Shown here one piece after another: positions 21,440-32,979 of a DNA stretch of 64,000 nucleotides. The notes under the pieces were generated by a model that was given only the letters and a program-made list of their open reading frames with translations, was not told the origin of the DNA and did no database searches. Position 1 is the first letter of the stretch. The number at the start of each line of letters is the position of its first letter. The stretch covers positions 434,001 through 498,000 of the forward strand of contig JAIVFJ010000010.1 in NCBI GenBank assembly GCA_025765615.1, read 5' to 3'. The translations under genes and the position numbers were made by a program. This DNA is from Zopfochytrium polystomum (Eukaryota; Chytridiomycota; Chytridiomycetes; Chytridiales; Chytridiaceae).

Positions 21440-22253
21440 TCAACAAGCTAGAGCCTTTGCTGCTGTTCTACTTGATTTGGCAATTACACGTGCAACAACA
21501 GGAGTCTCGACCTTTTTCTTGGCCTTCTCCTGCACAACCTGCTGGTATGTGATATTCGACTTCCCAAACTTGGCCACAAGGGTATCAGCATCTGAGATAT
21601 CTCCCAAACGCAACCTCCCAAGCAAGTGAAAAAACTGAAACATGTGAGGCATGGTCTTCTGCGCTGCTTCTGACAGGAATGCAAACCGCTGTTTATTCAG
21701 CGTATGACTGCACACCTTCCACTCACAGCAAAAATGCTTTCTATAACGAAAGTTAAACTTGTCCAGATTTCCAACCCATTCCTCAACCTCAGAAGGAGTC
21801 GACATCTTCATCTGGTAGGTTTTCATCAACAATTTGATTGTACGCTCTTAAACTGATCGACGTTCTCCAATGCAGAGTTGTGCTCTTCAAACCACTTCAC
21901 CTGGTTGTGTAGCGTGCAAAGCCCAGGGTTCTCCAACATCAACATGACGTCACCCTCACACATACACTCATCAAATCTACCAACCGCCTTCTGGAGGTTG
22001 GACAACTCCGCCTGCCAGATAGCCTGCTGCTTTTCCAAGCAAGAGCAGTTTTCCTCCTATCAGCCTGCAATCGAATTCGCTGGCCTTCGGCACCCTGCCT
22101 CTCCCTTGACAGCGTATTGCAATTCCCAGGGCAATGGATGTCCATAAACCGCCTTTGAGCAACGTTCTCACTCGGCTCGAAGCTCTTCGCGCTCATGAAC
22201 CTGGCAAATCTGCCACACCCGAGGTAATCTCGGAACTTCAAATGCTCATCCAT
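21440..22253 (-). pseudogene. Unrecognised gene, probably decayed
   Basis: Three minus-strand frames carry protein-like sequence in succession: 22253-21939 or 22171-21977, then 22038-21826 (MEKQQAIWQAELSNLQKAV, coiled-coil-like), then 21832-21440 (130 aa, Lys-rich end). They do not join without frameshifts. The last part is homologous to 6640-6960. No domain is recognised. Chromovirus copy A lies 300 bp away. Confidence 0.4.
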
Positions 22254-22899
22254 GTCACCTTTGAGCTGCTAAAACGATCTGGATAGCGTTCACCAGCCTT
22301 ATTGTCTGAACCCAAACAATGTGCTCATCGCGACGTAAAGGCCAAGCGCGAAAACTACGCACGAACTTGAAGGGTTTCCCCTCTGTCAGTCAACCCGAGT
22401 AAGAGTAAAATGAGTTACCTTGTACGTTCCTCACCTTCCCCGAATCTGGAAGACATCGGATAGTTAGCTCCTGCTGTCGGAGTACACACCATGAGTTTTC
22501 TCGTTTTATTGAAATTCAAAACATCGGCCTCATCGTTTTGTTGAACGGCGTTTCGCTTTTGTTAGTGGTTCAATACTCATTTTTTCTTCTTCTTTTTTCA
22601 ATCTTCCAAAAGGACAGTGTCACATGAAAAGCTTTCTGGCTGTTTTTATTTTTTTTCTTCTTCTTGCTGCCCGCATGGGCCGCGCACAATTATGTATTTG
22701 TGTCTCGAGATCCGCCAACCTGGCCCGGGCCGAAGCGGAACAGCAAGCTTGGGAGCAGCATAATGCAGCTCAGCCCGCCCGTCGTTTGGGACAAGCGATG
22801 CACGCACTCCCCAATTAACAATAAGAAAAAAAAAACCTCGGCTGAGAACAACAACTACGCGGGCAGCAGAAAGAAAAAACGGCGCAAGATCAAACATAC
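22254..22899. other. Upstream flank of the secreted ART-like gene; nothing firm
   Basis: A 64-codon frame at 22624-22818 begins with a signal-peptide-like hydrophobic stretch (MKSFLAVFIFFLLLAARMG) but has no further support. Confidence 0.4.
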
Positions 22900-24086
22900 A
22901 TGCTGTCTCGAACGCCACGGCTAGGCCGACGGCCCCGCCTTCAGCCAATTACCGCCGTTTCCCGGCAGCTCTGCCTCGTTCTCATCGCCGTCCTGCTGCT
23001 TACAACGCACGCCTGCGCTCTCCCGGCCGCCCTCCCGAGCCCGGCCGACCTGTACCGCGCCATGACGGCCGCCGACCGCAAAGCGTTCGACTCGGGCAAA
23101 GACATCACGGCGGCGAACCCGAGCGCCAACATCCGCCCCGAGCAGCACCAGTCCGGCGTCAAGTCGAGCCAGTACATTTCGACCACATCCGACCCAAACG
23201 TGGCGGAAGAGTTTAACCGCGGCGGCCACGGCATCGTCAAGATCAACACGGACAAGCTCGACAACAAGCAGAGCAACGTGGACATGGCAAAGTACGCCAA
23301 GCAGAACCCGGACAAGTTCCTGCTGTCGTACCAGGAAAAGGCCGCAAAGGAGAAGGAGGTGTTGGTGCAAGGCAAGATTCCGAGAAATGCGTGCACGCTT
23401 CATGCGGTGGGTAACTGCTTGTAACGAATTTGGGGTTTCTGAGCACTTTTCCCCCCGTGCGTGCGACCTCTCAATCTTCCTTCAACCAACAGTGCGGAGC
23501 TACAGCCTCCACCAAAAAGGCCGACCTCAAGGCAAAAGCGCAAGCAGCAACCACCGTCAGCCTTTTGAAAGCGGCCGCCCAAAAGCGCGCGGAGAAAGCA
23601 GCGGCCGCGAAAGCAGCGGGAGGCAGCGGAACCGGGGCGACGGCAGGCAGCAGTAAACCGCGAACCGCTGCAAACACCACGCCGAACACCACCAAGGCAC
23701 GCGGATCGGGGGCCGGCCCTTCGACTCGAGCTCCCGCGGTGTCTGGCGGCGGCGGTGGCGGCGGCAGCAAGGCCACCAGGTCTGCGTCGCCCTCCGGCGC
23801 TGGTGGGTCACCGAAAAAGCAGCCGCAGCAGCAGCAGCAGCAGCAACAGAGGCCGCAGCTGACCAAGGCCAAGTCTTTCGGCGGCACCACAGGCGCGTCG
23901 AAGCCTGCTGCTACGTTGGGCAAGTCAAAGTCGTTCAGCGAGGGTACCAAGCCAAAGCCGCAGAATGCGGCGGTAAAGCAGCAGAGCACGGCACAGACCT
24001 CTTCGCCAGTCAAGCAAAAAACCGCAGGCGGAGGTGGCAAGGTGGGGAAAAAGTTTCGTGGGAGCAGTGCGCGTGCCGGTTTGTAG
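22900..24086 (+). CDS. Secreted ADP-ribosyltransferase-like protein with low-complexity tail
   Basis: Exons 22900-23406 and 23493-24086 (86-nt intron, phase 0) give 366 aa. A hydrophobic signal segment (about residues 23-38) suggests secretion. Residues 50-161 resemble the enterotoxin-A/ART fold: Leu-Tyr-Arg with Arg 53, a Tyr-Ile-Ser-Thr-Thr strand at 92-96 and an Glu-Lys-Glu followed by VLVQGKIP at 151-161, the Arg / Ser-Thr-Ser / Glu-x-Glu pattern of arginine-type ADP-ribosyltransferases. Activity and target are not known. Exon 2 encodes an Ala/Lys/Ser/Gly-rich tail with a run of eight Gln and two KSFS-type repeats, unusual after such a domain. The match is from motifs only. It could be an inactive relative. 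Confidence 0.6.
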
Positions 24087-24323
24087 AGCCCGTATGCGTC
24101 TTCACCGTGTTTCTTTTGTTTTCAGTTTCGCTTCCGAGAAAAAAACCAACATGTATTTGATGGTAGCGCCCTATTTACTCCTCCAAAAGTAACCGATGAC
24201 TGACCATCTAAAGGAGAGAGAGACAGAGAGAGAAATCACAAGACAACTTTGTTTAGGAAAAAGAGCCAGACGGAACAATTGGAGGAGTGCGAGAAAAATG
24301 GAGCTCGTTTCCTTATAAACAGG

Positions 24324-27300
24324 TCAAGCGGCCACGCAGGAACCCGACTGGCACACCTTGCCCGTTGCGCAAAAGGCACCGTTCGCGGCAAACCCGCTTC
24401 CAGCCGCGAATCCGCTGAGCGTGGTCGGGTCGTAGCACGTGCCGCTGCCAAAGTCGCAGCCGTACGTGCATCCGTTGGTCGATGCGGTTGCGAGCCGGGC
24501 GCACCAGCGGAGGTTGCTGTACTGCGCGCAGCTGGACGCGACGCAGGCGCCGTTAGAGCAGTAAGACTGCGAGCCGCCGCACGCGACGGACGGCGGGGCA
24601 AAGGCGCACGCGCTGGTGCAGCAGGCCGAGGGCGGGTCGCAGGCCTCGCCGGTCTCGATCACGCCGTTGCCGCAGACGGGCGCCGCCGTGCCGGCGGCGC
24701 CCGCTTTTACGGTGCAGACGCCGGCCGCGCACGCGCCGGTGCCAGTGGTGCCGCAGTGCGTGCCGTCCGGCGCGGTCAGGGAGCCCCAACCGAAGGCGCC
24801 GCCGGCGTGGCAGTACTTGGACGAGTCGCCGTCGTACCAGCAGCCGTACGCGCACTCGCTGAGGCTGCAGGCGTTGATGTTCGAGTACCAGTTGCACTGC
24901 ACGCCGACGCAGGCGCCGTCGCGGCACATGCTTTGCTTGCCGCACACAGTGCTTGGGGAGGAGAAGGTGCAGTCCTTGTTGCAGCAGGCCCCTGGGGGGT
25001 CGCAGGACTCTCCTGCCTCGACTTTTCCGTTGCCGCAGACGGGGCTGGACGTGGGCGCAGGAGATGAAGTGGTCGTACTGTGTGAAGTTGTCGTGGGAGA
25101 AGGCGACGGCGACTTTGAAGAAGTCGTGGGCGCAGGTGATGAGCTGGTCGTGGGCGACTTTGATGAAGTACTGGGAGAGGGCGATGGTGACTTTGAAGAT
25201 GTGGTAGGAGAAGGCGACGGCGACTTGGAAGATGTTGTCGGGGACGGTGACGGACTGGTGGTCGTGGGTGAATTGCTGGACGTTGTCGGCGAAGATGAGT
25301 GGCTGGACGTGGAGGTCGTCGGCGTTGGAAAAGGTGTCGAAGTGGGCGTTGTAGTGGGCTTTGGACTGCTGCTTGTTGTCTTCGTCGACGACGTTATTGT
25401 TGAAGCGGCCGCCACAGCGGCCGGCGTTGCGCAAACTCCTGAGGTGCAGACTGCGGCAGTACCGGACCCACAGTGCGTTCCGTCCGGAGCGTTCAGGGCG
25501 CCCCACCCGAATGCACCCCCCGTGTGGCAGTACTCGGACGAGTCACCGTCGTACCAACAGCCGAAGGAGCAGTCGCCGAGGGAGCAGGCGTTGATATTGG
25601 AGTACCAGCTGCATTGCACACTTTGGCAAGCGCCGTTCCGGCACATGCTCTGTTTGCCGCACACCGTGCTCGCAGGCGCAAACGTGCAAGTGCTCGTGCA
25701 GCAAGTCGAGGGTGGGTCGCACGCCTCCCCCGGCTCGATGATGCCGTTACCGCAGACGGACTGACTGCCTAGAGCTGCAGTGCAGACGCCGGCGGAGCAA
25801 ATTCCAGTGCTGCTGGAACCACAGTGAGTGCCGTTTGGAGCAGTGAGGGAACCCCAACCCCACTGACTGCCGGGGAGGCAATTGTTGGTGCTGCCGTCGT
25901 AGGAACATCCGAAGGAGCACTCGCCCAGTGAGCATGCGTTCAAGTTGCTGTACAAGTTACAGGTGACCCCTTGGCAGACTCCATCGCGACACATGCTCTG
26001 CTTACCACAGACAGTACTTGGGGAGGCAAACATACAATCCGTCGTGCAGCAGGCGGCATTGCCTGAATCAGCTGCCATGTAGTCACACTGTTTGACGAAC
26101 TTGCATGAAGAAGAGCAACATGGCGAGCTCCTGCCCGGGCCCGGGTCGCAGTCTTCAGTCTCCTCTATGATTCCGTTGCCGCAGGTGGAGGTCGCAACAT
26201 TTATCGACAGAGGAAGACAAGCGGTCCCTTGAATGCCAGAAAGGTACGGGCATATTTCGGGTTTATTGTAAACTGGATGGAATCCGTAGTATCCGGAACC
26301 GATTGGATAGCGCCCATCCGAGTAGTCCATAACACCGCCCGTTTTGCCTTGTCCGAGCTCGAACGCATGGGATGCATTCAGGTTGTGTCCAAATTCGTGC
26401 GATGCGGTGAGCCACAGTCCACTGCCATACACGATTGAGCCTGTATTGTACGAATAGCAAGCCCCCGGTTGGTACGCGTTGCCGGCCTCGCCGCCGGCAC
26501 TTGAGCAAACTGTCACAAGAAAGTAGCTCGTAACGGAAGTATCCTTTGGCTGAGTGCTGATGTACGATTGAAGGGCGCCCAAAGCTTCGTTGTTCCAGGT
26601 GGAGCAGTAACCGGGGCCATAATTCCAGGTGTAGTTGGCCGACGCATCAGTGTGTGGAGCCATCATGATTCGTGTCTTGCCGGTGTGGACCTGGCGGATG
26701 GTTACACTCGGTTACTATCGGACTAAAATTCCAACACAATGCCGAACCTGAACAGTAATCCGCAACTGGTGCTCGTAAATAATATTCATGTCAGTTACAA
26801 GCTGGCCCAGCTTCGCGAGTGTTTTGACAGGAAACGTGGCGTTTGCGCCATCCAGTTGCAGAAACGTGCCATAGGTGACAAAAAAGGCGATGCGAGCAGT
26901 ATGATTTTGCAAAATGTTGGGGAAGCAGTCGTCCCATAGTGGCGCATATCCGACTGACGGAATAGCGACATCCACAGTCGACCGTCGCCGGAGATGGAGA
27001 TGGTCGGTGCCACCAGTAATGTTCGCTCCGGTGCCGTTCGCTGCGGAGGGACGCATTTCTCCCGTGACTGGATCCAATTTTGTACGAATGGGCTCGCCCA
27101 TGTTGCTTGTGGACGGCACAAAGGAGACGTGCGTGGCTCCATCGATCAGAGAGAGCTCATCCTTTGAAAACGCGTTGCTGATATGGGAAACTGGGTCGAC
27201 TTGGAAGAGTCGTCCGGAGGTTGCGTTAAAAATGACCATGTGAATGCCGTCGTCGTACAAGGTGGCCGTCATCGACGCCGAGCCGTCATCGAGCGAGCCA

Positions 27301-27707
27301 GCGTAGTGAAGGTCTGGGGTCTCGGCATCATAGGTGGAGCCGTCAGGCCTTTGCACAGTAACAGTCGTCGAGCTTGATTGATCCCAGACGGACGCAACCG
27401 GGATGGAGGAAAGGTTGGAGGCGGAGAAGCGCGACGACATTACGGTAAACGTCACGTTCAAGGTGGAGCCCTTCATGATGGCGGCCGAGAGAGTGGAGTT
27501 TGCGGCGAATTCGTCGAAGGGAATGGAGTCAATGAACAGGTCCGTGACGGGTGCCAGCTCCGAGTGGGCGGCATCGGTGGGGCGTGGACTCGCGATGGTC
27601 AGAAGAGATAGGAGAGCCCACGCAGCGGCAACGACGGTGGCCCTTGCTCGTCGTGGCCCTTCTTCTCTTGGTCCTCCTCTACCTTCATGACGGTGGAGGC
27701 AACGCAT
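24324..27707 (-). CDS. ADAM-type (M12B) metalloprotease with four Cys-rich disintegrin-like modules
   Basis: Exon 1 is 27707-26748, intron 57 nt (GTTCGG donor), exon 2 26690-24324; 1108 aa. After a signal peptide (hydrophobic about residues 25-42) comes a propeptide-like region (AAHSELAPV..., LHYAGSLDDGSAS), then the zinc site HEFGHNLNASH at 418-428 and the Met-turn GGVMDYSDG (Met 441). Next are four repeats of a CGNG-x(5)-E-x-CDP...TVCGKQSMCR-x-G-x-C module, each with a YSN(I/L)NACSL...GCWYDG tail; ADAMs normally have one disintegrin domain. A Ser/Thr/Pro linker of about 130 residues separates modules 2 and 3 and looks O-glycosylated. No transmembrane segment is seen, so secretion is likely. 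Paralogues lie at 60712 and 63105. Confidence 0.88.
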
Positions 27708-27844
27708 TTCTTGGTTCGAGAGGGGTTGCCGTCCGAAGATGGGGGGCAGGGGGAGGGGGAGGGGAAGGCGTCGTTGGTCAGTGGAAGGCGGAATGCGCAG
27801 TGAGGGTGAGCGGGCGGGTGGGCGGATATATGCGCTCTCCTCTT

Positions 27845-27940
27845 TCCATGTTCACTTCTCTCTCTGTCCCTCTCTCTCTCTCTCCCTCTGTCTCTCTCTC
27901 TCTCTCTCTCCCTCGCTCTCTCTCTCCTTCTCTCCGCCCG
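27845..27940. repeat. CT-rich microsatellite upstream of the ADAM gene
   Basis: A CTCTCT/CTGTCT tract lies about 140-230 nt upstream of the ADAM start codon. A possible TATA motif (ATATAT, about 27828) lies between it and the ATG. Confidence 0.7.
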
Positions 27941-27999
27941 AATTCGGCTGCGGAAGCGGCCATTTGTCTCCATCTGTTTTTTTTTTTTTGCTTTGTTTC

Positions 28000-29329
28000 A
28001 AACAACCAATGCATCCCTGTTTTGGACATTTACATTATTGGTGCTCGTTCTAAAAATGCAATGCCCAAGAAAAAATTTTACAACTTTTGTGTTTGGATCG
28101 GCCCATCTGCGGGTCTGCCTTGGTGCCGCAGGTGAGGCGCTGGGTGGCACTCCGCCTGTCTCCCAATCAACCATTCAATCAAGGCAACAAAAGCCAAGAA
28201 CAGGTCACACTCCCCACCGCTGCCCAATGCCCGCACGCTCACCGACGCTATCGGAGACGTGTGTGATGATGTTAACTCGACAGCAGCTCGCTGGGCAACG
28301 GGAGGAGGAAAAAAAAAAAGAACTTAAGTAGAAGAAGAAGAAGAAAACGGCGACCCCTCACGCTCGCTCGCTCAGTGGACTCAAACCTGCCAGCCATCGA
28401 GATATTGGAATACAAGCAATGTCACATGGTGTTCTAATGATAAAAACTGCAAATTGTTAGATAGTGCGATTCTCCACGCGAAACAAAAGAAATCTATTGG
28501 GCTCCACGCTTGAAAGTGTGGGCATAAAGTAGAAAGGCCTTGTCTTACACAGCATCGTAACCTTCTTTCGAGTTCACAAATTGGAAAATCAAACAGCAAA
28601 CAAACTAGAATCAACACTCGGGATTCGTCTTCCTCCTGCGCTCATTCCACAATTTTTTTCTGTTGTGATTTGAGTGAAGAGCAACGAGCGGCAGAGTAAC
28701 TTTATAGCTGCATACCAGGTTGCGAAGCGGCGAAGCCATCATGCCGGACTATTTTATTCCTACCTGCTCGTATGAAAGTGCTTGTCAGAACCGTACCCGG
28801 CTTGATCCAGGTGTGAGGCTCGGCGAATTCTATCAGTGCCGGCAAAGGTAGACAGGCTTCGAAAGGACAAAATCACTCAAACCTTAATGGTCTATTGTGG
28901 TTGGTCCTTTAGCCTCCAGGTGCAAACTGAATCTTTTGTCGCCATCCTTGTTCAGCTGCACTGTACGTCTTGCCACTTGCTGAACACCATGGAAGAGAAA
29001 GAGTTTTCCAGAGCTTTTACTGCCAACTGCTTTGCCATTGAATGTACTGGCTCGCCAAAGGTCCACTGACTCAGAGTCATCTGGTGGGAGAAGTACTCTA
29101 AGTTATGGCCATCGACGAATAGTTACATAAAGTGTACAATCCCAGCTCGAGCATGGCTCGGGTTCATTGTTTTGTCGCCGGATATTTCTAAACGTCCTCG
29201 GGGTTGATAGCTTAGGTGCTTGAAGATTGAATTTAAAAGCATGAAAACTCTACGTGAGGTATGTGTGAGACGTCTTTAAAATAAGAATCAACAGATTGCT
29301 CGACGAAGTTCTCGTTTTATATTCAATCA
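28000..29329. other. No gene recognised
   Basis: Only short frames occur. A minus-strand stretch near 29066-28884 reads as a plausible 60-residue peptide but has no recognisable domain. Confidence 0.4.
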
Positions 29330-30060
29330 TTATGACTGACACTTACAATCATGAAGACTTCGTCATTACCTCTCTGAACCCCAATGGTACAGAAAGAAAG
29401 TATACTCAGAACACTACGTACAGACGATCCTTGCTGCTAACGAACAGGCTAAAGATTTTGAATTGCCAGGTAATGCTAAGGTGACTGTAGGTCAAACGGT
29501 TAAGGATCCTGTTCCAAGCAAGTACACTGAAGGTGTTGTAACCCTGACGTCGTTGGGTAGGTTTCTCCAAGGAGTTTTTCCTGTTCCCAAGTATCAAGAT
29601 GCTAAAGGTCGCTGACGTCAGTCTTGTGGTGGCGCGACCGACTCTCATAAAGAATAAGGGGGAGGACGCTGCTAGGATCAAGTCATTGACAGAAACGGCT
29701 GACGTTACATTGCATTTTGGAAGGGACGGTATGCTTGGTATTGCACCATTCATAGGACTAGCGGACTGTGTTTTCTTCATTAAACCGGCTAACCAGCAAA
29801 AAATCCGCTTGGTAACAGGCTCATCTGGGAGAAGTACATTGCAAACACCCACAGCCCAATGCCTGGGATAACGGATGTCAGCGCGGGATCCCTTACGTAA
29901 CATACAAATTCCTCGCTATGGCTCTTAATAAGGCCGGCTTGCTGCTCTACATAACGGCCTGGCAGTAATAATGTGTACCCCTTACACATCTAATAAGCCA
30001 AACGGAGACAAAACAACCGTACGGGACGTGGTCGAAAACGACAGAATGAAAGGACAGATC
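29330..30060 (+). pseudogene. Decayed unrecognised coding region
   Basis: Protein-like plus-strand sequence continues over frame changes: QWYRKKVYSEHYVQTILAAN with about 80 residues ending near 29612, then VADVSLVVARPTLIKNKGED with about 85 residues to about 29870, then YVTYKFLAMALNKAGLLLYI near 29895-29968. Each piece is open only locally. I do not recognise the family. It might be an old virus- or element-derived gene, but this is a guess. Confidence 0.35.
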
Positions 30061-30712
30061 TCCACTTGGGTTTAAGGTGATAAAAAGATCACCCCACTTT
30101 CAAACCTGGCTCGATGGGTTCAGTGTGGCGAGACTTCACTCGTGGCTAGAATTTTCATATCCTTGAGAGTCAAATGAACCGCGCGAGATGGAAAGACGGG
30201 CATCTAGGAGCTTGGAGGTACGCTGTTCAAAGTTCTGGCCAATGGTATTGCACACATGGATGTACCACCACTCAATGTTCAGGATCCGGTGATGAAGCTC
30301 TCGATTACCCAAGGGTTGTTGAGGGCTGGGCATGTCGCTTGTCAAGCAGGCCGAAGCGATGCAACTAGCCATGCCTAAGATGAACGATGGACCCTCCATT
30401 ACGCATGTTGATTCCAGGATCAATGATACGACAAAAACTCCTTGGTGCTGCGGGAGGTGGACAGGATAAACTGAACCTTCCTGGCTATCCAGGAGAAACA
30501 ATCAATGCTCAGGATTTTGGTTTCAGTTCTCCACCAGTCCTGTGAGAAGGGTGGGGCGCCCTCCCCCTACTACTGTCAGTTCTTCATTGTGGTAGTCTGT
30601 GAGCTCGAGACGTGATGGATTAGAATCAGGCAAATCCAGAACGGAGACGAGTTGCTGTCACTGATCCAGAAACTTGTTATGATGGCGAGTTTTGGCCAGC
30701 TGCGAGACATTT
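30061..30712. other. No gene seen
   Basis: Short frames only; probably a continuation of the decayed region. Confidence 0.4.
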
Positions 30713-30921
30713 TGTAAACAGTCTACTCTGAGTGAGTGAGTGGAAGGAGTGAGTGAAGTGGATATGTGTGTTTGTGGGTGGTCCTTCTCCCCAAACTTGG
30801 AGAGAAAGAGAAAACTCCGTTATGAATTATTGATACATGATGATGATATATACGTTGTAATAGTTGCTAGGCAAGCGTGACTGGCACAGGGTAAAAACCT
30901 CTCCTATATTATCTGCTTGAG
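30713..30921 (-). mobile_element. Copia LTR fragment (solo, partial)
   Basis: The segment is the reverse complement of the 3' part of the copia LTR at 53600-53801, beginning TGTAAACAGTCTACTCTGAG and running to CTCCTATATTATCTGCTTGAG. The other half of the LTR is missing. Confidence 0.8.
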
Positions 30922-31899
30922 AAAACTTCGGAAGTCCTGTCTGGGAGGCGGCGATGGATCGGCGGTTCCAGGAAACGGCTTGCTAGTAAGTGATGGTGCG
31001 CGACTGTGTATGCAAGTTGGTGAGATTTGCGGCGACGCGGTTTGCTATGGGACGTGAATCGGAGAGATTTGTCTCCACACCTCTTGCACAATGAGCGCTT
31101 TTTCAGGAAGAAACGCTTACAAGTTTGCTGGAGCTTCATTCGCGAGCTCCCTTGTATGAATCCGTAAGTTTCGTATCGATTGTGGTGGGGTTTGAAATCC
31201 TGACTCTGTGTGTAACTGCTTAGGACATGTTCGGACCCTTCTCAGCTTCAAAGTCCATGAGTTTCTCTGCTAGAGAAGTCATCTGGGCGCTAGGCGAGGT
31301 CTCTTCCGTTGCGGTGGGAAAAATTTCAGACGTTGGCTTAATTATTGTCTTTGCCAAAAACAGTGGCCACTGCGTCGAAATCCCATTCAACGCTGCGTCG
31401 AAAGAAAAAAAATTTTACCTTTCGAAGCAGGTCAACAGCCTGTCCCCAAGCGTTTTCTCATTTTGCTTATTTTTCAAATCGAAGCATTCCTCTTTTTGTT
31501 AGTCCGCTTTTTTTTTACTGCTCTTTTTTTTTTTCTTCCTCTTCTTTTTTTGTTAGAGATTATTGCAGGTCAGATGCTCCAACAGAAAAGGCAGATTTTC
31601 TTTTTTTGTCAATGAAATGTTTCTATATTTATTTCTACTTTTCCTTGTTTCCTTATAAGTTTTCTATCGAATTTTCAATAAATATTTCAACAATTTTATT
31701 GTTTTGGCGTTGGACCATCTTCCATGAGTAAGCACCAATTAACATATAAAACTTTTCTTTTTGTAATTTTGACTGTTGTCTGTACAACTTTTTTTCTTTG
31801 TTTTTCAAACTTTTGACTGCGTAACAGTCTGTCCCGAGGCTCTTACTTCGGATACAAGACTTCGACGCAAAAAGGACATTTCTGGTGCAAACAACAATA
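30922..31899. other. No gene recognised; AT-rich
   Basis: A 91-codon frame at 31227-31502 has no recognisable domain. From 31500 the sequence is T-rich. Confidence 0.4.
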
Positions 31900-32076
31900 C
31901 AGTGAATTTCATATTCCTTGAGATTTTGAGGCTGAAAAAAAAAGTTTTGGGGGGACCAAAAAAATGTTTTCAATTAGGAGGGGTGGTCTGTCTCCAATAG
32001 TCAAAAGTTTTTTTTTTGCCTTCCACCAAACTTTTTTTTTCCTGCCTCAAAATCTCAAGGTATATGAAATTCACTG
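31900..32076. mobile_element. Tc1/mariner-type MITE (177 bp)
   Basis: The terminal inverted repeats of about 35-40 bp start CAGTGAATTTCATAT and end ATATGAAATTCACTG, are bounded by TA on both sides (31898-31899 and 32077-32078) and contain CTTGAGATTTTGAGGC in both arms. TA duplication with a CAGT start is typical of Tc1/mariner. No transposase is present. Confidence 0.8.
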
Positions 32077-32078
32077 TA

Positions 32079-32735
32079 ATTAATTCTAACAAAAAACTAG
32101 GGGATGCCCATTGACTTGTAAGCAATCCTTGCCAAAAAATAAAAAAAAAAAAAGAAGAGAAAAAATGATTAAAGACAAAGCCTTCAATGGATATTGGTTG
32201 TCCCACACACAGGCAATCTGTCCCTGGATTGAAATGGGGTGGCATGCCACAATGAACATTGTGTGGCAGGCCATGCGGAGAGTGACCAACAAAGCTTGGG
32301 GTGTTAGCCCCAAGCCACTGACACACTGACAGACAAAGGAGGACAGAAAGAGAGAGAAGTCGCAGCCTTTCAGCACAGCCACACTGGCAAACCTGGAACC
32401 TCTGACAAACTGAGTGCTGCGCTTGCAGCCGTTGGTCGCTCCTGCAGCAACCCATTTGACTGCAACAGGAAGACTGACAGCCTGTTGAATGCAACAGTCA
32501 CCAAAGTGCTCACAGAACCCAGAGGGAGAAACACAAACAGCCCGTTGACTTTAGTTCAAACAAAGAGGCAGTCATTGATTGATAGATAGACAACAGCCTG
32601 TTGACTTTGCAAAATCATTAACTGATATATCATTTCAGTTGGCTCCTCCTCCCAGTGACTCCAAGGAAGTGGGGCTGCAGTCTCCCCTCCACCCTTCCTT
32701 CTCCTTTTGGGTTGGTTGCAAATCTTCAAAGAAGG
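32079..32735. repeat. Low-copy repeat, second copy near 38060-38360
   Basis: The segment 32100-32400 is closely similar to 38065-38360, including a poly-A run, GATTAAAGACAA and an imperfect hairpin (TGGCATGCCACAATG / ATTGTGTGGCAGGCCA). Motifs of the type ACAGCCTGTTGACTT recur. No gene is seen. Confidence 0.7.
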
Positions 32736-32763
32736 TGTTATGAATCACCCTCTGGAAAACTCT

Positions 32764-32863
32764 GGAACCTTCTAGAACATTCCTTCATGGAACCTTCTGG
32801 AACCTTCTGGAACCTTCTAGAACATTCCTTCATGGAACCTTGTGGAACCTTCTGGAACCTTCT
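32764..32863 (+). promoter_or_regulatory. Heat-shock-element-like pentamer array in U3
   Basis: Exactly 100 bp divide into 20 contiguous pentamers, 17 of which fit nGAAn or nTTCn, beginning GGAAC CTTCT AGAAC ATTCC. Eight successive units alternate GAA/TTC without a break. This is the known binding pattern of trimeric heat-shock factor. The same array occurs in the LTRs of A, B and the solo LTRs. Confidence 0.7.
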
Positions 32864-32926
32864 TTGCTTTCCTGACTTGTCTTGTTGTCATTGGTATCAT
32901 TGGTATCATTGCATTACTAATTGCTC

Positions 32927-32941
32927 TTTCTGGAACTTTCT
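32927..32941 (+). promoter_or_regulatory. Separate trimeric heat-shock element
   Basis: TTTCT GGAAC TTTCT is a perfect three-unit nTTCn-nGAAn-nTTCn element, 32 bp upstream of the TATA box. Confidence 0.6.
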
Positions 32942-32972
32942 TGGAGTCTTGACAAGGAACACTCTCAAAAGG

Positions 32973-32979
32973 TATAAAA
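32973..32979 (+). promoter_or_regulatory. LTR TATA box
   Basis: TATAAAA in the context GGTATAAAAGGGGG is conserved in every LTR in the window. Confidence 0.8.

Noticed and set aside
22624..22818. Small secreted peptide gene
   Set aside because: The signal-like start is attractive, but the rest is Ala/Gln-rich without Cys pattern, and there is no promoter or homologue visible.
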